NCBI GenBank assembly: GCA_020054065.1
Contig: JAGVLX010000044.1
Location: forward strand, 1-32,640
Length of the DNA: 32,640 bases
Direction of reading: 5' to 3'
DNA from: Parachlamydiales bacterium
GTDB lineage: Bacteria > Chlamydiota > Chlamydiia > Chlamydiales > JAEYWL01
Shown: positions 17,629 to 24,524 of the stretch, piece after piece
Layout of the letters: every line of letters starts with the position of its first letter
How positions within the stretch are numbered: the first letter of the stretch is position 1
Position numbers and translations under genes: made by a program
Notes under the pieces: generated by a model
Told to the model about the DNA's origin: nothing
The model's database searches: none
The model's input: only the letters and a program-made list of their open reading frames with translations

Positions 17629-17705
17629 AATGCGCCTCCTGCGGTCCTTGTTTGCTGTGCAGCAAAATTTGAAAATAAATGTTTCTAAGCCAAAAATTTA
17701 AAGAC

Positions 17706-17734
17706 AGTATACAATTATGACTTCGTAACGTCAA
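17706..17734 (-). promoter_or_regulatory. Near-consensus promoter of the Hsp70 operon with overlapping repeat
   Basis: On the minus strand TTGACG (17734-17729) and TATACT (17711-17706) have an exact 17-bp spacer, about 80 bp upstream of the TTG start. The inverted repeat CGTCA...TGACG (17729-17746) overlaps the -35 hexamer, and ATTATGAC occurs twice nearby on the plus strand (17714-17721 and 17738-17745). Both look like operator elements. Confidence 0.7.
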
Positions 17735-17741
17735 GCCATTA
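17729..17741. repeat. 13-bp shared operator candidate, copy at Hsp70 promoter
   Basis: CGTCAAGCCATTA here is identical to 18629-18641 upstream of the RHH gene. On the minus strand it reads TAATGGCTTGACG, including the -35 hexamer of the Hsp70 promoter. Exact sharing between two promoter regions of the same island suggests a common regulator. Confidence 0.5.
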
Positions 17742-17829
17742 TGACGTTTGCAAAAGATTGAAAAGTCGCAAGAAATAACACTTAGTAATAATTAAAATAT
17801 TAATTGTAATGATTGAACTGTGAAGATAA

Positions 17830-18333
17830 TTATTGATTCATAGACTGCAAAAAGATATCTGCATCTTTTTGATTTTTGAAGATGAGAAAGTCAGTTTGCG
17901 GGTACTTTTTCCTAAGCTCTTCGATTCTGGCTCTTTTTTCCTTATCGAAATTCCAAGTGTATCTCAAAATTTCCCAGGTAACCGCCCTTAAGCCCCCAAA
18001 GTCTTTTTTATAATTGAAGAGCCTTTTGAAAAGCCTCAAGAAACAGAGTGGGCGGGGAAGTTGGAAATAGATCAAAACATCCGCCTTGGCGAATCTCATT
18101 TCGAAGGTCGAAAAAGAGCATCCCTCGACCACCCAGGCTTCTTCGCTGAGCATAGCCTTTTGGATCTCAATAAATTCCTGCTTGTCCCTTTTCTTTCCTC
18201 CAGGCTCGAACATATGCCTATCCAAGTGGTGGACTGGGATGCCTAGGATTTCGCCGAGCTTGGCAGCGAATGTGGACTTCCCGCTTCCCGGAAGTCCGAT
18301 CAGCGCAAATTTTTTAAAATGTGTTTTTTTCAT
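17830..18333 (-). CDS. P-loop kinase-like protein (adenylate kinase / FlaR topology-modulation type)
   Basis: 167 aa. N-terminal FALIGLPGSGKSTFAAKLGE is a Walker A P-loop at about residues 14-21. It is followed by the family pattern LGIPVHHLDRHMFEPGGKK (H-x-L-D), WVVEGCSFSTFEMRFAKADV with the VEG-x-x-x-T-x-x-x-R-x-x-x-A-D motif, and LIYFQLPRPLCFLRLFKR. These are the marks of 'DNA topology modulation protein FlaR' and related shikimate/adenylate kinase-like proteins; the true substrate of the family is unknown. Its start lies 26 bp after the RHH gene, in the same direction, so they form a two-gene operon. No strong ribosome site is seen, and read-through from the RHH gene is likely. Confidence 0.8.
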   Translation of the reverse strand: MKKTHFKKFALIGLPGSGKSTFAAKLGEILGIPVHHLDRHMFEPGGKKRDKQEFIEIQKAMLSEEAWVVEGCSFSTFEMRFAKADVLIYFQLPRPLCFLRLFKRLFNYKKDFGGLRAVTWEILRYTWNFDKEKRARIEELRKKYPQTDFLIFKNQKDADIFLQSMNQ

Positions 18334-18359
18334 AGAATTTAGAGAAGAAATCGTTAGAG

Positions 18360-18572
18360 CTATCGGCTGCCGGAAGGCTTTGAATCGTCTTCAGCCATTT
18401 CCATCCGATATAAAAGACGGATTCCTTCGCAAAGCAAAGCGGATTTGTCTGTCTTTCTTTTATCTCTCAGCCGTTTTATGAAGATTTCATTCAGCATGTT
18501 TTCATCTTCCTCGGACATATAAATAGTTGTCTTCGCTTTTTTAGAAAGAGGCGGCGGTTCTTGCACTGTCAT
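18360..18572 (-). CDS. Ribbon-helix-helix-like small DNA-binding protein
   Basis: 70 aa. A disordered polar N-terminus is followed by KTTIYMSEEDENMLNEIF (beta strand plus helix) and KTDKSALLCEGIRLLYRME (second helix), the beta-alpha-alpha order of MetJ/Arc/CopG-type proteins, which bind operators as dimers through the strand. An AGGA sits 11 bp before the ATG. It heads a two-gene operon with the FlaR-like kinase, and its upstream region carries the 13-bp word shared with the Hsp70 promoter. It is therefore the most obvious candidate regulator of both operons. It could alternatively be an orphan antitoxin. Confidence 0.65.
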   Translation of the reverse strand: MTVQEPPPLSKKAKTTIYMSEEDENMLNEIFIKRLRDKRKTDKSALLCEGIRLLYRMEMAEDDSKPSGSR

Positions 18573-18628
18573 AAAATCTGTTCCTGGGAATAAGAATTTC
18601 TATAGAACTTACCAAAATAGAGGCAAGC

Positions 18629-18641
18629 CGTCAAGCCATTA
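18629..18641. repeat. 13-bp shared operator candidate, copy upstream of the RHH gene
   Basis: Identical to 17729-17741. It lies 57 bp upstream of the RHH start. On the minus strand it supplies a TTGACG -35 with a TAAGTT at 17 bp spacing, a weaker -10 than at the Hsp70 promoter. Confidence 0.5.
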
Positions 18642-18707
18642 ATACTTCCCACTGTCAGTTCCATATTCATGAAACACTTGGACAGCACCTCTCTTAAGGT
18701 CGATCTG

Positions 18708-18725
18708 TTTGCCGGCACCGGCAAA
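18708..18725. repeat. Palindrome TTTGCCGG/CCGGCAAA left of the AbiE pair
   Basis: Eight-base arms around a CA centre. A similar palindrome, TTACCGGC/GCCGGTAA, lies to the right of abiEii at 20683-20698. The two bracket the AbiE module. Both share the core CCGGC(A/G)CCGG, which is unusually GC-rich for this DNA. Confidence 0.55.
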
Positions 18726-18916
18726 TTGATGGATTGGATCACTTGCTAAGTTCCTTAGCTTTTTGGCTAAAAGGTTGCTCCTATTGGAAAAGGTATATTT
18801 CAATCATTGAAAATAGTTTAAAATCATATTTTTCTATAGTTAAAATACACCTATATGGTACATCTAAATCATGGATAACCTATCTTTTCAAATATGATTA
18901 ACGCATCGGGTGTACT

Positions 18917-19726
18917 ATGGATGAGTTGGCAGGTCTGGGCAAATTATCTCGTAAGAGGCTTGCAGACGTACTTCGCAATTCAAACGGTTGTATATCAGTA
19001 AGTTTAGTAGTGGAGACATTAAGCGTTTCACGAGAACAAGCAAGGCTCTATCTATCCTCATGGGTAAAAAATGGCTGGCTACGAAGAGTCAGGAGAGGGC
19101 TGTATTTCCCCGTGGATATAGCTGCTGAAACTACTGATGGCGGCGTTCTCGATCCATGGGTAATAGCATCACAGGTCTTTTCCCCTTGCTACATTGGGGG
19201 ATGGTCTGCAGCCAAACATTGGGATCTAACCGAACAGATTTTCGAATCGACGATCGTTTTTACTTCTCGACGCCTTAATCAGAAAGAGCAGTCTATTGCG
19301 GGATTAACATTTTTGATAAAAAAATCAGCGTCCGACAAAATGTTTGGGCTTAAGTCCGTTTGGAAAGATCAGATCAAAGTACAAGTGTCAGATCCTCATA
19401 AGACGATCATAGACATGTTTGATGATCCATCAATTGGAGGAGGAATTCGTTCTGTGGTCGACTTTTTTCAAAAATATCTCTCTTCAAGTGAATGCGATCT
19501 AAACATTTTGATCCAGTATGCAGAGAAGATGAACAACAAAGCGATTTTTAAACGTTTAGGGTTCGTATTATCAAAAATAAAGCCTGATGAGACGCGCTGG
19601 ATTGCACAATGCTTAAGTCATTTGAGCCAGGGAAATTCGCAACTAGACCCAGCATCAAAAGGAAAACGCCTGATCAAAAAATGGAGATTATGGGTTCCTG
19701 AAGGATTAGAAGAGGGATTTCGATGA
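18917..19726 (+). CDS. abiEi: AbiEi antitoxin / transcriptional repressor
   Basis: 269 aa. The N-terminal winged helix-turn-helix is visible at about residues 10-65 (ISVSLVVETLSVSREQARLY, WVKNGWLRRVRRGLYFPVD), the typical AbiEi/AbiEi_4 opening with the 'L.RVRRGLY..' wing. The middle part has the family pattern DPWVIASQVFSPCYIGGWSA (D-P-x-x-x-A-x-x-x-x-x-x-x-Y-I-G-G-x-S-A) and SDPHKTIIDMFDDPSIGGGI. In known AbiE systems this protein represses its own promoter through inverted repeats and neutralises AbiEii. It overlaps the toxin gene by four bases (ATGA). Preceded by GGGTG before the ATG. Two palindromic elements lie upstream (18798-18812 and the TACACC/GGTGTA pair). Confidence 0.88.
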   Translation: MDELAGLGKLSRKRLADVLRNSNGCISVSLVVETLSVSREQARLYLSSWVKNGWLRRVRRGLYFPVDIAAETTDGGVLDPWVIASQVFSPCYIGGWSAAKHWDLTEQIFESTIVFTSRRLNQKEQSIAGLTFLIKKSASDKMFGLKSVWKDQIKVQVSDPHKTIIDMFDDPSIGGGIRSVVDFFQKYLSSSECDLNILIQYAEKMNNKAIFKRLGFVLSKIKPDETRWIAQCLSHLSQGNSQLDPASKGKRLIKKWRLWVPEGLEEGFR

Positions 19727-20559
19727 TTAATAAATTTGAACTTGCTCGAAAAGCAAAAGAATACGGATTACAATCCTCTACGATTGAAAAAGACTACGTT
19801 TTAGGATGGATACTGATTGGCATTCAAAATCATCCTCAGACGAGAGATTCATGGGTTTTTAAGGGAGGAACATGCCTTAAGAAATGCTTCTTCAACCAGT
19901 ATCGATTTTCGGAAGATCTAGATTTCACTCTACTAGATGCTCAGCAAATGAAAGAAGAGGTGCTGAGACCAATCTTAAAAGAGATTGCTCAGCGGATCTA
20001 TGAGCAGTCGGGAATCGAAATCCCTGAAAATCTGATCTCTTTAGACCCGCATCGCAGCTTATCTGTACAAGGCAAGATCTCCTACCGAGGCCCTTTGAAA
20101 CAGCCAGTCCCTTATCCCTCCATCAAATTGGACCTCACCGCCAATGAACAAGTGGTACTGAAGCCGGAAAAACGGAAGGTTTTCCACGAGTATTCCGATT
20201 GCCCAATCGAAACGCCCCAAATCCTAAGTTACTCCTATGAAGAAATTTTCGCCGAAAAGTTAAGAGCTTTGGCTGAGCGAGCACGGCCCCGTGATCTCTA
20301 TGACGTTGTTCATCTTTATCAAGAGCGTCATCGATTGACTGATATAGAAAAACTCCTAGAGTCTCTTCAAGGCAAGTGCGCCTTTAAAAAGATGTCGATG
20401 CCTAATCTAGTAACGATTGAGCAACATCCTCAAAAGTCGGAGTTTTTATCCGAATGGAAAAATATGCTGCACCACCAGGTGAAAGATCTCCGGCCATTCG
20501 AGTATTTTTGGGAACATTTGCCCGATATTTTCTCATGGATTTACCAGTCAAAAAACTAA
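19723..20559 (+). CDS. abiEii: AbiEii nucleotidyltransferase-type toxin
   Basis: 278 aa. Nucleotidyltransferase fold of the AbiEii/MenT class, which modify tRNA or related targets to halt growth on phage infection. The signature is near the N-terminus: EKDYVLGWIL (residues 20-29), WVFKGGTCLKKC with the G-G-T-x-L-x-K motif (about 46-57), and FSEDLDFTLL with the paired acidic metal ligands (about 63-72). YEEIFAEKLRALAERARPRD and LYDVVHLY further on are also family hallmarks (E-K-x-R-A-x-x-x-R-x-x-x-R-D-x-x-D-x). Length is normal and all key residues are present, so it looks active. It is translationally coupled to the antitoxin gene. Confidence 0.9.
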   Translation: MINKFELARKAKEYGLQSSTIEKDYVLGWILIGIQNHPQTRDSWVFKGGTCLKKCFFNQYRFSEDLDFTLLDAQQMKEEVLRPILKEIAQRIYEQSGIEIPENLISLDPHRSLSVQGKISYRGPLKQPVPYPSIKLDLTANEQVVLKPEKRKVFHEYSDCPIETPQILSYSYEEIFAEKLRALAERARPRDLYDVVHLYQERHRLTDIEKLLESLQGKCAFKKMSMPNLVTIEQHPQKSEFLSEWKNMLHHQVKDLRPFEYFWEHLPDIFSWIYQSKN

Positions 20560-20591
20560 ATTATGAAAGAGGGACGTTGCCCATAGAGCAG

Positions 20592-20624
20592 CTGTGCAAT
20601 GCTGTGCATAAAAAAATTGCACAG
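20592..20624. terminator. Hairpin after abiEii
   Basis: CTGTGCAA (20592-20599) and TTGCACAG (20617-20624) pair perfectly over 8 bp with a 17-nt loop that contains seven A. No T-run follows, so it is not a classic intrinsic terminator. It is the only stem shortly after the toxin stop. Confidence 0.3.
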
Positions 20625-20682
20625 TACAGTACTGATGCCTACATAGAGTCGGTTATAAAATGTAACCAACTGAAGGATTGGC

Positions 20683-20698
20683 TTACCGGCGCCGGTAA
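20683..20698. repeat. 16-bp perfect palindrome right of the AbiE pair
   Basis: TTACCGGCGCCGGTAA is fully self-complementary with no spacer. It parallels the palindrome at 18708-18725 on the other side of the AbiE genes. It could be a recombination or regulator site, or a mark of modular insertion. Confidence 0.55.
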
Positions 20699-20732
20699 AG
20701 TGATCTCTAACCTTCATGCAAATCTCTTCCGC

Positions 20733-20954
20733 TCAATCGAAAAATATCTTGTATCCCCCTTTTGGTATTTCTTCACCCAGATCACCTCTTCCGTTATCAG
20801 GCAAAGCAACGACAAAATCGGCATCTACTTCGAGTGTCTCGATTTGATCGTGGATGTCTGCGTCGTATATGATCAGAGCGTAAGAAGATCTTTTCTTTCC
20901 CGGTTTACAAATCTTCTCCAGCTCCTCTATTCGTTTCCTATTTGCAAGCTTCAT
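20733..20954 (-). CDS. Small island protein, unknown
   Basis: 73 aa. Its ATG overlaps the stop of the DUF5681-like gene (ATGA), which supports it as real. A basic N-terminal helix (MKLANRKRIEELEKICKPGK) is followed by a strand-rich half (SSYALIIYDADIHDQIE, DADFVVALPDNGRGDL). No family is recognised. It is the last gene of the island's leftward mobility operon. Soluble, with no signal or membrane segment. Confidence 0.55.
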   Translation of the reverse strand: MKLANRKRIEELEKICKPGKKRSSYALIIYDADIHDQIETLEVDADFVVALPDNGRGDLGEEIPKGGYKIFFD

Positions 20955-21454
20955 AATTTGCCTCCATTTTTTAAGGTTTCTTCTAAAATCTTTAGCCTGG
21001 ATTCAAATTCAAAAGTCTCCAAGGCTTTTGCATAGCTTTCTACAGTCCTCGCAAGCAATTCTCCTTCAGAAGGGGTGATCTTTCCCCTCCCCACCGCATT
21101 AACGATCACTCCAATAACGTTGAGCACATCGTCAAATGTGGCTATCGCAGGAAGGTCGATTTCAATGGCGCGATCTTTTCTGGGAGGCAAAAATCTTTCT
21201 AGAATCATCTTGGCTGCCTGCATATTACCATTCAAAGCTTCCTCCTCGACCTTCTTGCAGATTTTGTCTAAAGAACCTTCTAACAGAGCCTCTGCGGCTA
21301 AAGTTGACTTATTGCGGGCGCCTTTTGGTTTCCCATTCGGATTACCTGAGCATCCCTTCTTGTATTTCCCGTTCGCCTGTATTTTTCCTGAATTTTCAGG
21401 AGTTTTAGCCTCTGTTTCCAAAGTTCCCTTCCCAATTTTCACGGTGTTGCTCAT
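20951..21454 (-). CDS. DUF5681-like island protein
   Basis: 167 aa from the ATG at 21454; one in-frame start lies three codons upstream. Residues 28-50 hold the basic glycine-rich motif KKGCSGNPNGKPKGARNKST, which is the hallmark of DUF5681 (G-x-S-G-N-P-x-G-[KR]-P-x-G-[AS]-[RK]-[ND]), a domain common in phage and prophage proteins near terminase small subunits. The rest is helical (AKMILERFLPPRKDR, ESYAKALETFEFESRLKILE). It overlaps the 3' end of the replication-like gene by about 50 bp and the next small gene by 4 bp. DNA binding is likely from the motif; a packaging role is inference only. Confidence 0.65.
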   Translation of the reverse strand: MSNTVKIGKGTLETEAKTPENSGKIQANGKYKKGCSGNPNGKPKGARNKSTLAAEALLEGSLDKICKKVEEEALNGNMQAAKMILERFLPPRKDRAIEIDLPAIATFDDVLNVIGVIVNAVGRGKITPSEGELLARTVESYAKALETFEFESRLKILEETLKNGGKL

Positions 21455-22322
21455 AACAGCCAATCAACATTGCTCTGAAATCGTCTGGAGGCAATTTGAA
21501 TGAATAATCTTTGCCAGAGAGAGGATGAGTACAGTAAGACTGGGTGATTTTGATGTCGTTCCAGCTGTTTTTTCGCGCAAAATCCTCTATGAAAAGTCGA
21601 TTTTCCTTGATGTTGCTTTTTTGCTGGGAGTAGTTCGCCTTCAAGGCCGTTTCCATCCAAGCCTCCGGTTTTTTAATTCCATCGACGCCTTGGAGCAGCA
21701 ACAAGAGATGATCTGTGATACGCTCAGGTTCATAGAGACGAATCCATCTCCGTAGAGCACGTTCTGAAATTCGAAGATCTTTTTCCTGGCAATATGCAAG
21801 AAGCCCTTGAAGATCTGTTTTCTGCTTATCAGAAAAGGGCGACCTATCGATATTCGGCGCGGTCATGCTAAACGTCTCTTTTTTCTTTCTAAGATCTTTG
21901 TTCTTCGTTTCTAGATTGTGCCCAGTTTGCTGACCAATCTGCTGTCCCAAATGCTGTTCATTTTGCTGTCCATTAACACTTTGCCGAAGAGTTTTTACCT
22001 CTAGAACATAGACTGAATATGTGCTGGACCCTTTGCTGTCCACTTTCTTCAAATATCCAAGGCCAGTTAACTGCTTTAGCCTTGTATAAACATTTTTAAG
22101 AGACATGCCAGCAGCTAGAGCGCAGGTTTCTCTGCCAAACATAAATTCAAATGGTTCAAGAAGCAGCTGTTTGCCCTTGCCTTTTAAAGGAACCAAAGAG
22201 GGATGAGGAGAAATCCGTTTAATCATCCAAACAATAAAACGCATCATGACGGGATCTCTTAAAAAATCCTCGGTCAAAAACTCATGCGGTATGGCAAGAA
22301 AGACATAAGGAAGTTTCGACAT
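21405..22322 (-). CDS. Winged-helix replication-initiator-like protein of the island
   Basis: 305 aa. The N-terminal 110 residues look like a winged helix of a replication or phage regulatory protein: IPHEFLTEDFLRDPVMMRFI, FGRETCALAAGMSLKNVYTR, LKQLTGLGYLKKVDSKGSST. A Q/G-rich linker (NGQQNEQHLGQQIGQQTGHN) follows, then a helical C-terminal half with WIRLYEPERITDHLLLLLQG and KPEAWMETALKANY, as in many replication proteins of phages and integrative elements. There is no helicase or primase motif. It lies 13 bp after the AlpA-like gene and overlaps the DUF5681-like gene. Function is inferred from layout and context. Confidence 0.55.
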   Translation of the reverse strand: MSKLPYVFLAIPHEFLTEDFLRDPVMMRFIVWMIKRISPHPSLVPLKGKGKQLLLEPFEFMFGRETCALAAGMSLKNVYTRLKQLTGLGYLKKVDSKGSSTYSVYVLEVKTLRQSVNGQQNEQHLGQQIGQQTGHNLETKNKDLRKKKETFSMTAPNIDRSPFSDKQKTDLQGLLAYCQEKDLRISERALRRWIRLYEPERITDHLLLLLQGVDGIKKPEAWMETALKANYSQQKSNIKENRLFIEDFARKNSWNDIKITQSYCTHPLSGKDYSFKLPPDDFRAMLIGCYEQHRENWEGNFGNRG

Positions 22323-22335
22323 ATCGTTCGTCCGG

Positions 22336-22545
22336 CTAAGAATTTGTGCCGTTGGAAGCGATCTTTTGAATTTGAAGTTGTTCCCATGCCTCTAAATCGA
22401 CAGAACGCCAACGAGTCGAACCTGCTCCAAGTTTGACCGGTCTAGGGAATTTACCATTTCTAGCCCATCGCCAAATGGTGGGGCGGCTCACTCCATAGCG
22501 GAGAGCAGCTTCGGTATCTTTTAGAAATACTGTTGTATTGTTCAT
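22336..22545 (-). CDS. AlpA-like HTH regulator / excisionase
   Basis: 69 aa from the ATG at 22545. The MerR/AlpA-type helix-turn-helix is clear: LKDTEAALRYGVSRPTIWRW followed by ARNGKFPRPVKLGAGSTRW and WRSVDLEAWEQLQ. The [RK]-x-G-x-F-P-x-P-x-x-[IL] and W-x-x-x-D-[LI]-x-x-W patterns are those of AlpA (phage regulatory / Xis-like) proteins, which control integrase expression or direct excision. It sits in the integrase-replication module. A palindrome CTATGTGACATAG lies about 23 bp upstream (22568-22580), a likely binding site. Confidence 0.88.
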   Translation of the reverse strand: MNNTTVFLKDTEAALRYGVSRPTIWRWARNGKFPRPVKLGAGSTRWRSVDLEAWEQLQIQKIASNGTNS

Positions 22546-22567
22546 CACATAGCCTCATTTGAAGTTA

Positions 22568-22580
22568 CTATGTGACATAG
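22568..22580. promoter_or_regulatory. Palindromic operator candidate upstream of alpA-like gene
   Basis: CTATGT-G-ACATAG has 6-bp arms. A half-site CACATAG lies again at the start of the AlpA-like gene (22547-22553). A second inverted repeat, ATGCAGAT (22589-22596) / ATCTGCAT (22612-22619), overlaps the end of the coupled 197-aa gene. Confidence 0.4.
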
Positions 22581-22609
22581 CGTCTCATATGCAGATGCAG
22601 CTAGCGTCG

Positions 22610-23203
22610 CTATCTGCATTTATTTTTTTCGCGCTGCCTTCTAACATGATCGCAAAATGCACGATAACCTATTGATTTGTAGCCACCTAAAGAGCAATGT
22701 AATTTTTCTCCATCTCGATAAATAGGATCGCCATCATGACTCAGCGGCAAGGCATCCCACAACGTTGCACTTGTCCACTTCGTCTTGCCTTTGATCTTTT
22801 TACTGATCCACTGATCAAGAGCAAGCCAAGGACGTTCTTTCTTGGCGGCCTCGATTTGCTGACGCCTGATTGCCTCCAGTTTCATCCCAGCTTCAAACAT
22901 CGCCAGTTCCTGGGCAACCGTGCTCTTTAAAGAAGTGTCTGACTGCTCTGAATAAAGCCAAACCAGTTTCAATAAAACTTGGATGATGTAAACGTGTTCT
23001 GGTTGGATCTTCACATCATCAGAGACCCAAGTGACGATCCAGCTAACTCCTGACAAAGATTCGTCGGGAACTTCTAAAGAGCAGTACCTCAAGATTTTTT
23101 CAAGGTCAAAGCCAGTCAATTCAGCAATAGTCTTCCCAACGGGGTGTTTTTGAATGAATTGGAGAAGTCTGGGGGTGATCGTTGCTTTGAAGGCGCTAGT
23201 CAT
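22610..23203 (-). CDS. Integrase-coupled island protein, unknown
   Basis: 197 aa from the ATG at 23203, which overlaps the integrase stop (ATGA) and has GGAGGTGA upstream. The ribosome site lies within the last integrase codons, so the shorter start is preferred over one at 23251. The chain is helical and soluble (TPRLLQFIQKHPVGKTIAEL, SLKSTVAQELAMFEAGMKLE), with a W-rich C-terminal half (ERPWLALDQWISKKIKGKT, KTKWTSATLWDALPL) and a basic end (FCDHVRRQREKNK). Not recognised. Its tight coupling to the integrase suggests a role in recombination or its control. Confidence 0.7.
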   Translation of the reverse strand: MTSAFKATITPRLLQFIQKHPVGKTIAELTGFDLEKILRYCSLEVPDESLSGVSWIVTWVSDDVKIQPEHVYIIQVLLKLVWLYSEQSDTSLKSTVAQELAMFEAGMKLEAIRRQQIEAAKKERPWLALDQWISKKIKGKTKWTSATLWDALPLSHDGDPIYRDGEKLHCSLGGYKSIGYRAFCDHVRRQREKNKCR

Positions 23204-24504
23204 GATGTCACCTCCATCAAGAGATTCAGTTTCTCTCCTAACTTTTCCCATGCTTGACGCATTTCAGCTTCATAACCATAACGCTGATAAATCCGTTTGA
23301 TCTTGTTTTCTTCCATGTGGTTTAAGCAGCGCTCCGCTACTTCAGGAAGGACGCCCAGAGAATTCATAAGGGTAGCTCCAGTACGCCGTAAATCGTGGGG
23401 CTTCCACATGCCTCTAGAGAGCTTGAGCGCTCCGATTTGCTTGCTTCTATTTTTATGTCTCCCGCAATCCCTTTGGCGATCGGTAATTTGTTTTGTCACT
23501 GTTTTTGAGCAGAGAGAGTCGCTTTTACGGCTCGCTGGGAAACACCAGTCTCCAGCGCCCGTTAATTCCTTGAGTTTGACAAAATTGCGAATCGCAAAGG
23601 AAGAGAGGTAAACGATATGCTCTCTACCATTTTTGCTGTTTTTGGCAGGGACCCGCCAAAATTTCCGCTCAAGATCTACATGATCCCAACGAGCCTTCAG
23701 TAACTCGCCTATTCGACAGCAGGTAGCCAGGACAAGCCAAATCGCAAGAGTTGCAGTCTCTGCCATATTTGCATTCGGGAGCTTCTTGGCCAGTTCTTTG
23801 ATCTCATCTTCATCAAGAACTCGATCTCTTTCTACATTTGCTCCACCAATGGTTTTCTTGCTGAGCAAAGCCGTTGGGTCTGATTCAAGGAGATCGCGGG
23901 TAACAGCAAAACGGAACATCTGGCGAGTAAGGCTGAGGACAACCTTGGCCATGCGATTCACCCCTCGTTGCAAGAGACGATCAGTGATTTCAGTGATATG
24001 CCCTTTGCGAACGTCTTTGATGTTCAAATCGCCAATGAAAGGGAGAACATCTTTCAATACCATTCTTTTAGCTTCCTTACCTTGATCTTTGCGGTTGATG
24101 AGATCAGTAGCAGCCCAACGATCAAAAAGATCTCTAACCAGAACTCTATTGGATTGTTCTCGGATAGATTCCGCCACCCGTTTGCGTTTATCTTCAACAG
24201 GATCAGCCCCATTATGTTTCACCTCGTTTTTCAAGCGTTCAGCTTCACGACGGGCTGCTGCAACCGTCAGGCCGGCAATATCATTACGACCGCATCTGAA
24301 ACCTCCAAGTCCCTTTTTCCGCTCACGCCATTTGTTCTTATGACAAGGCACGGTATAACAAAAAATCCAGGATTTCGTACCGGTAGGTTTGACGCGAAGA
24401 ACTAAGCCTTTGACTTCGGAATCGCGCACATACACGGCCTTATCTTCTGGTTTAAGATCTTGGCAGTATTTGTCCGCTCCATTGCGGGGGATGAGTTTTT
24501 TCAT
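23200..24504 (-). CDS. Tyrosine recombinase, P4-type integrase
   Basis: 434 aa. Integrates and excises the island at tRNA-Pro. The N-terminal domain (1-105) is the DUF4102-like arm-binding fold of P4-type integrases (VRDSEVKGLVLRVKPTGTKS, GLTVAAARREAERLKNEV). The central SAM-like domain contains KAEAKR-type basic helices and SLTRQMFRFAVTRDLLESDP. The catalytic domain has Arg in ATCCRIGELLKARWDHVD, Lys near VPAKNSKNGREHIVYLS, HxxR in WKPHDLRRTGATLMN, His in CLNHMEENKI and Tyr in IYQRYGYEAEMR. All catalytic positions seem present. The gene begins 172 bp inside attR. It is followed by the coupled 197-aa gene. Confidence 0.95.
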   Translation of the reverse strand: MKKLIPRNGADKYCQDLKPEDKAVYVRDSEVKGLVLRVKPTGTKSWIFCYTVPCHKNKWRERKKGLGGFRCGRNDIAGLTVAAARREAERLKNEVKHNGADPVEDKRKRVAESIREQSNRVLVRDLFDRWAATDLINRKDQGKEAKRMVLKDVLPFIGDLNIKDVRKGHITEITDRLLQRGVNRMAKVVLSLTRQMFRFAVTRDLLESDPTALLSKKTIGGANVERDRVLDEDEIKELAKKLPNANMAETATLAIWLVLATCCRIGELLKARWDHVDLERKFWRVPAKNSKNGREHIVYLSSFAIRNFVKLKELTGAGDWCFPASRKSDSLCSKTVTKQITDRQRDCGRHKNRSKQIGALKLSRGMWKPHDLRRTGATLMNSLGVLPEVAERCLNHMEENKIKRIYQRYGYEAEMRQAWEKLGEKLNLLMEVTS

Positions 24505-24524
24505 AGAGAGGCCCTTTGGTTCTC

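Larger units (their letters stand above)
18573..18916. other. Divergent regulatory region between RHH and abiEi genes
   Basis: 344 bp without a gene. It contains the second copy of the 13-bp CGTCAAGCCATTA word (18629-18641), the palindrome at 18708-18725, and TTTCAATCATTGAAA (18798-18812), a 6-bp-arm palindrome about 105 bp before abiEi. TACACC (18846-18851) faces GGTGTA (18910-18915) across the abiEi leader. Very AT-rich from 18781 on, fitting a promoter, but no convincing -35/-10 pair could be fixed. Confidence 0.5.

Noticed and set aside
20454..21035. 193-aa rightward frame overlapping abiEii and two leftward genes
   Set aside because: It starts inside abiEii and runs antisense to the small and DUF5681-like genes, with no ribosome site.
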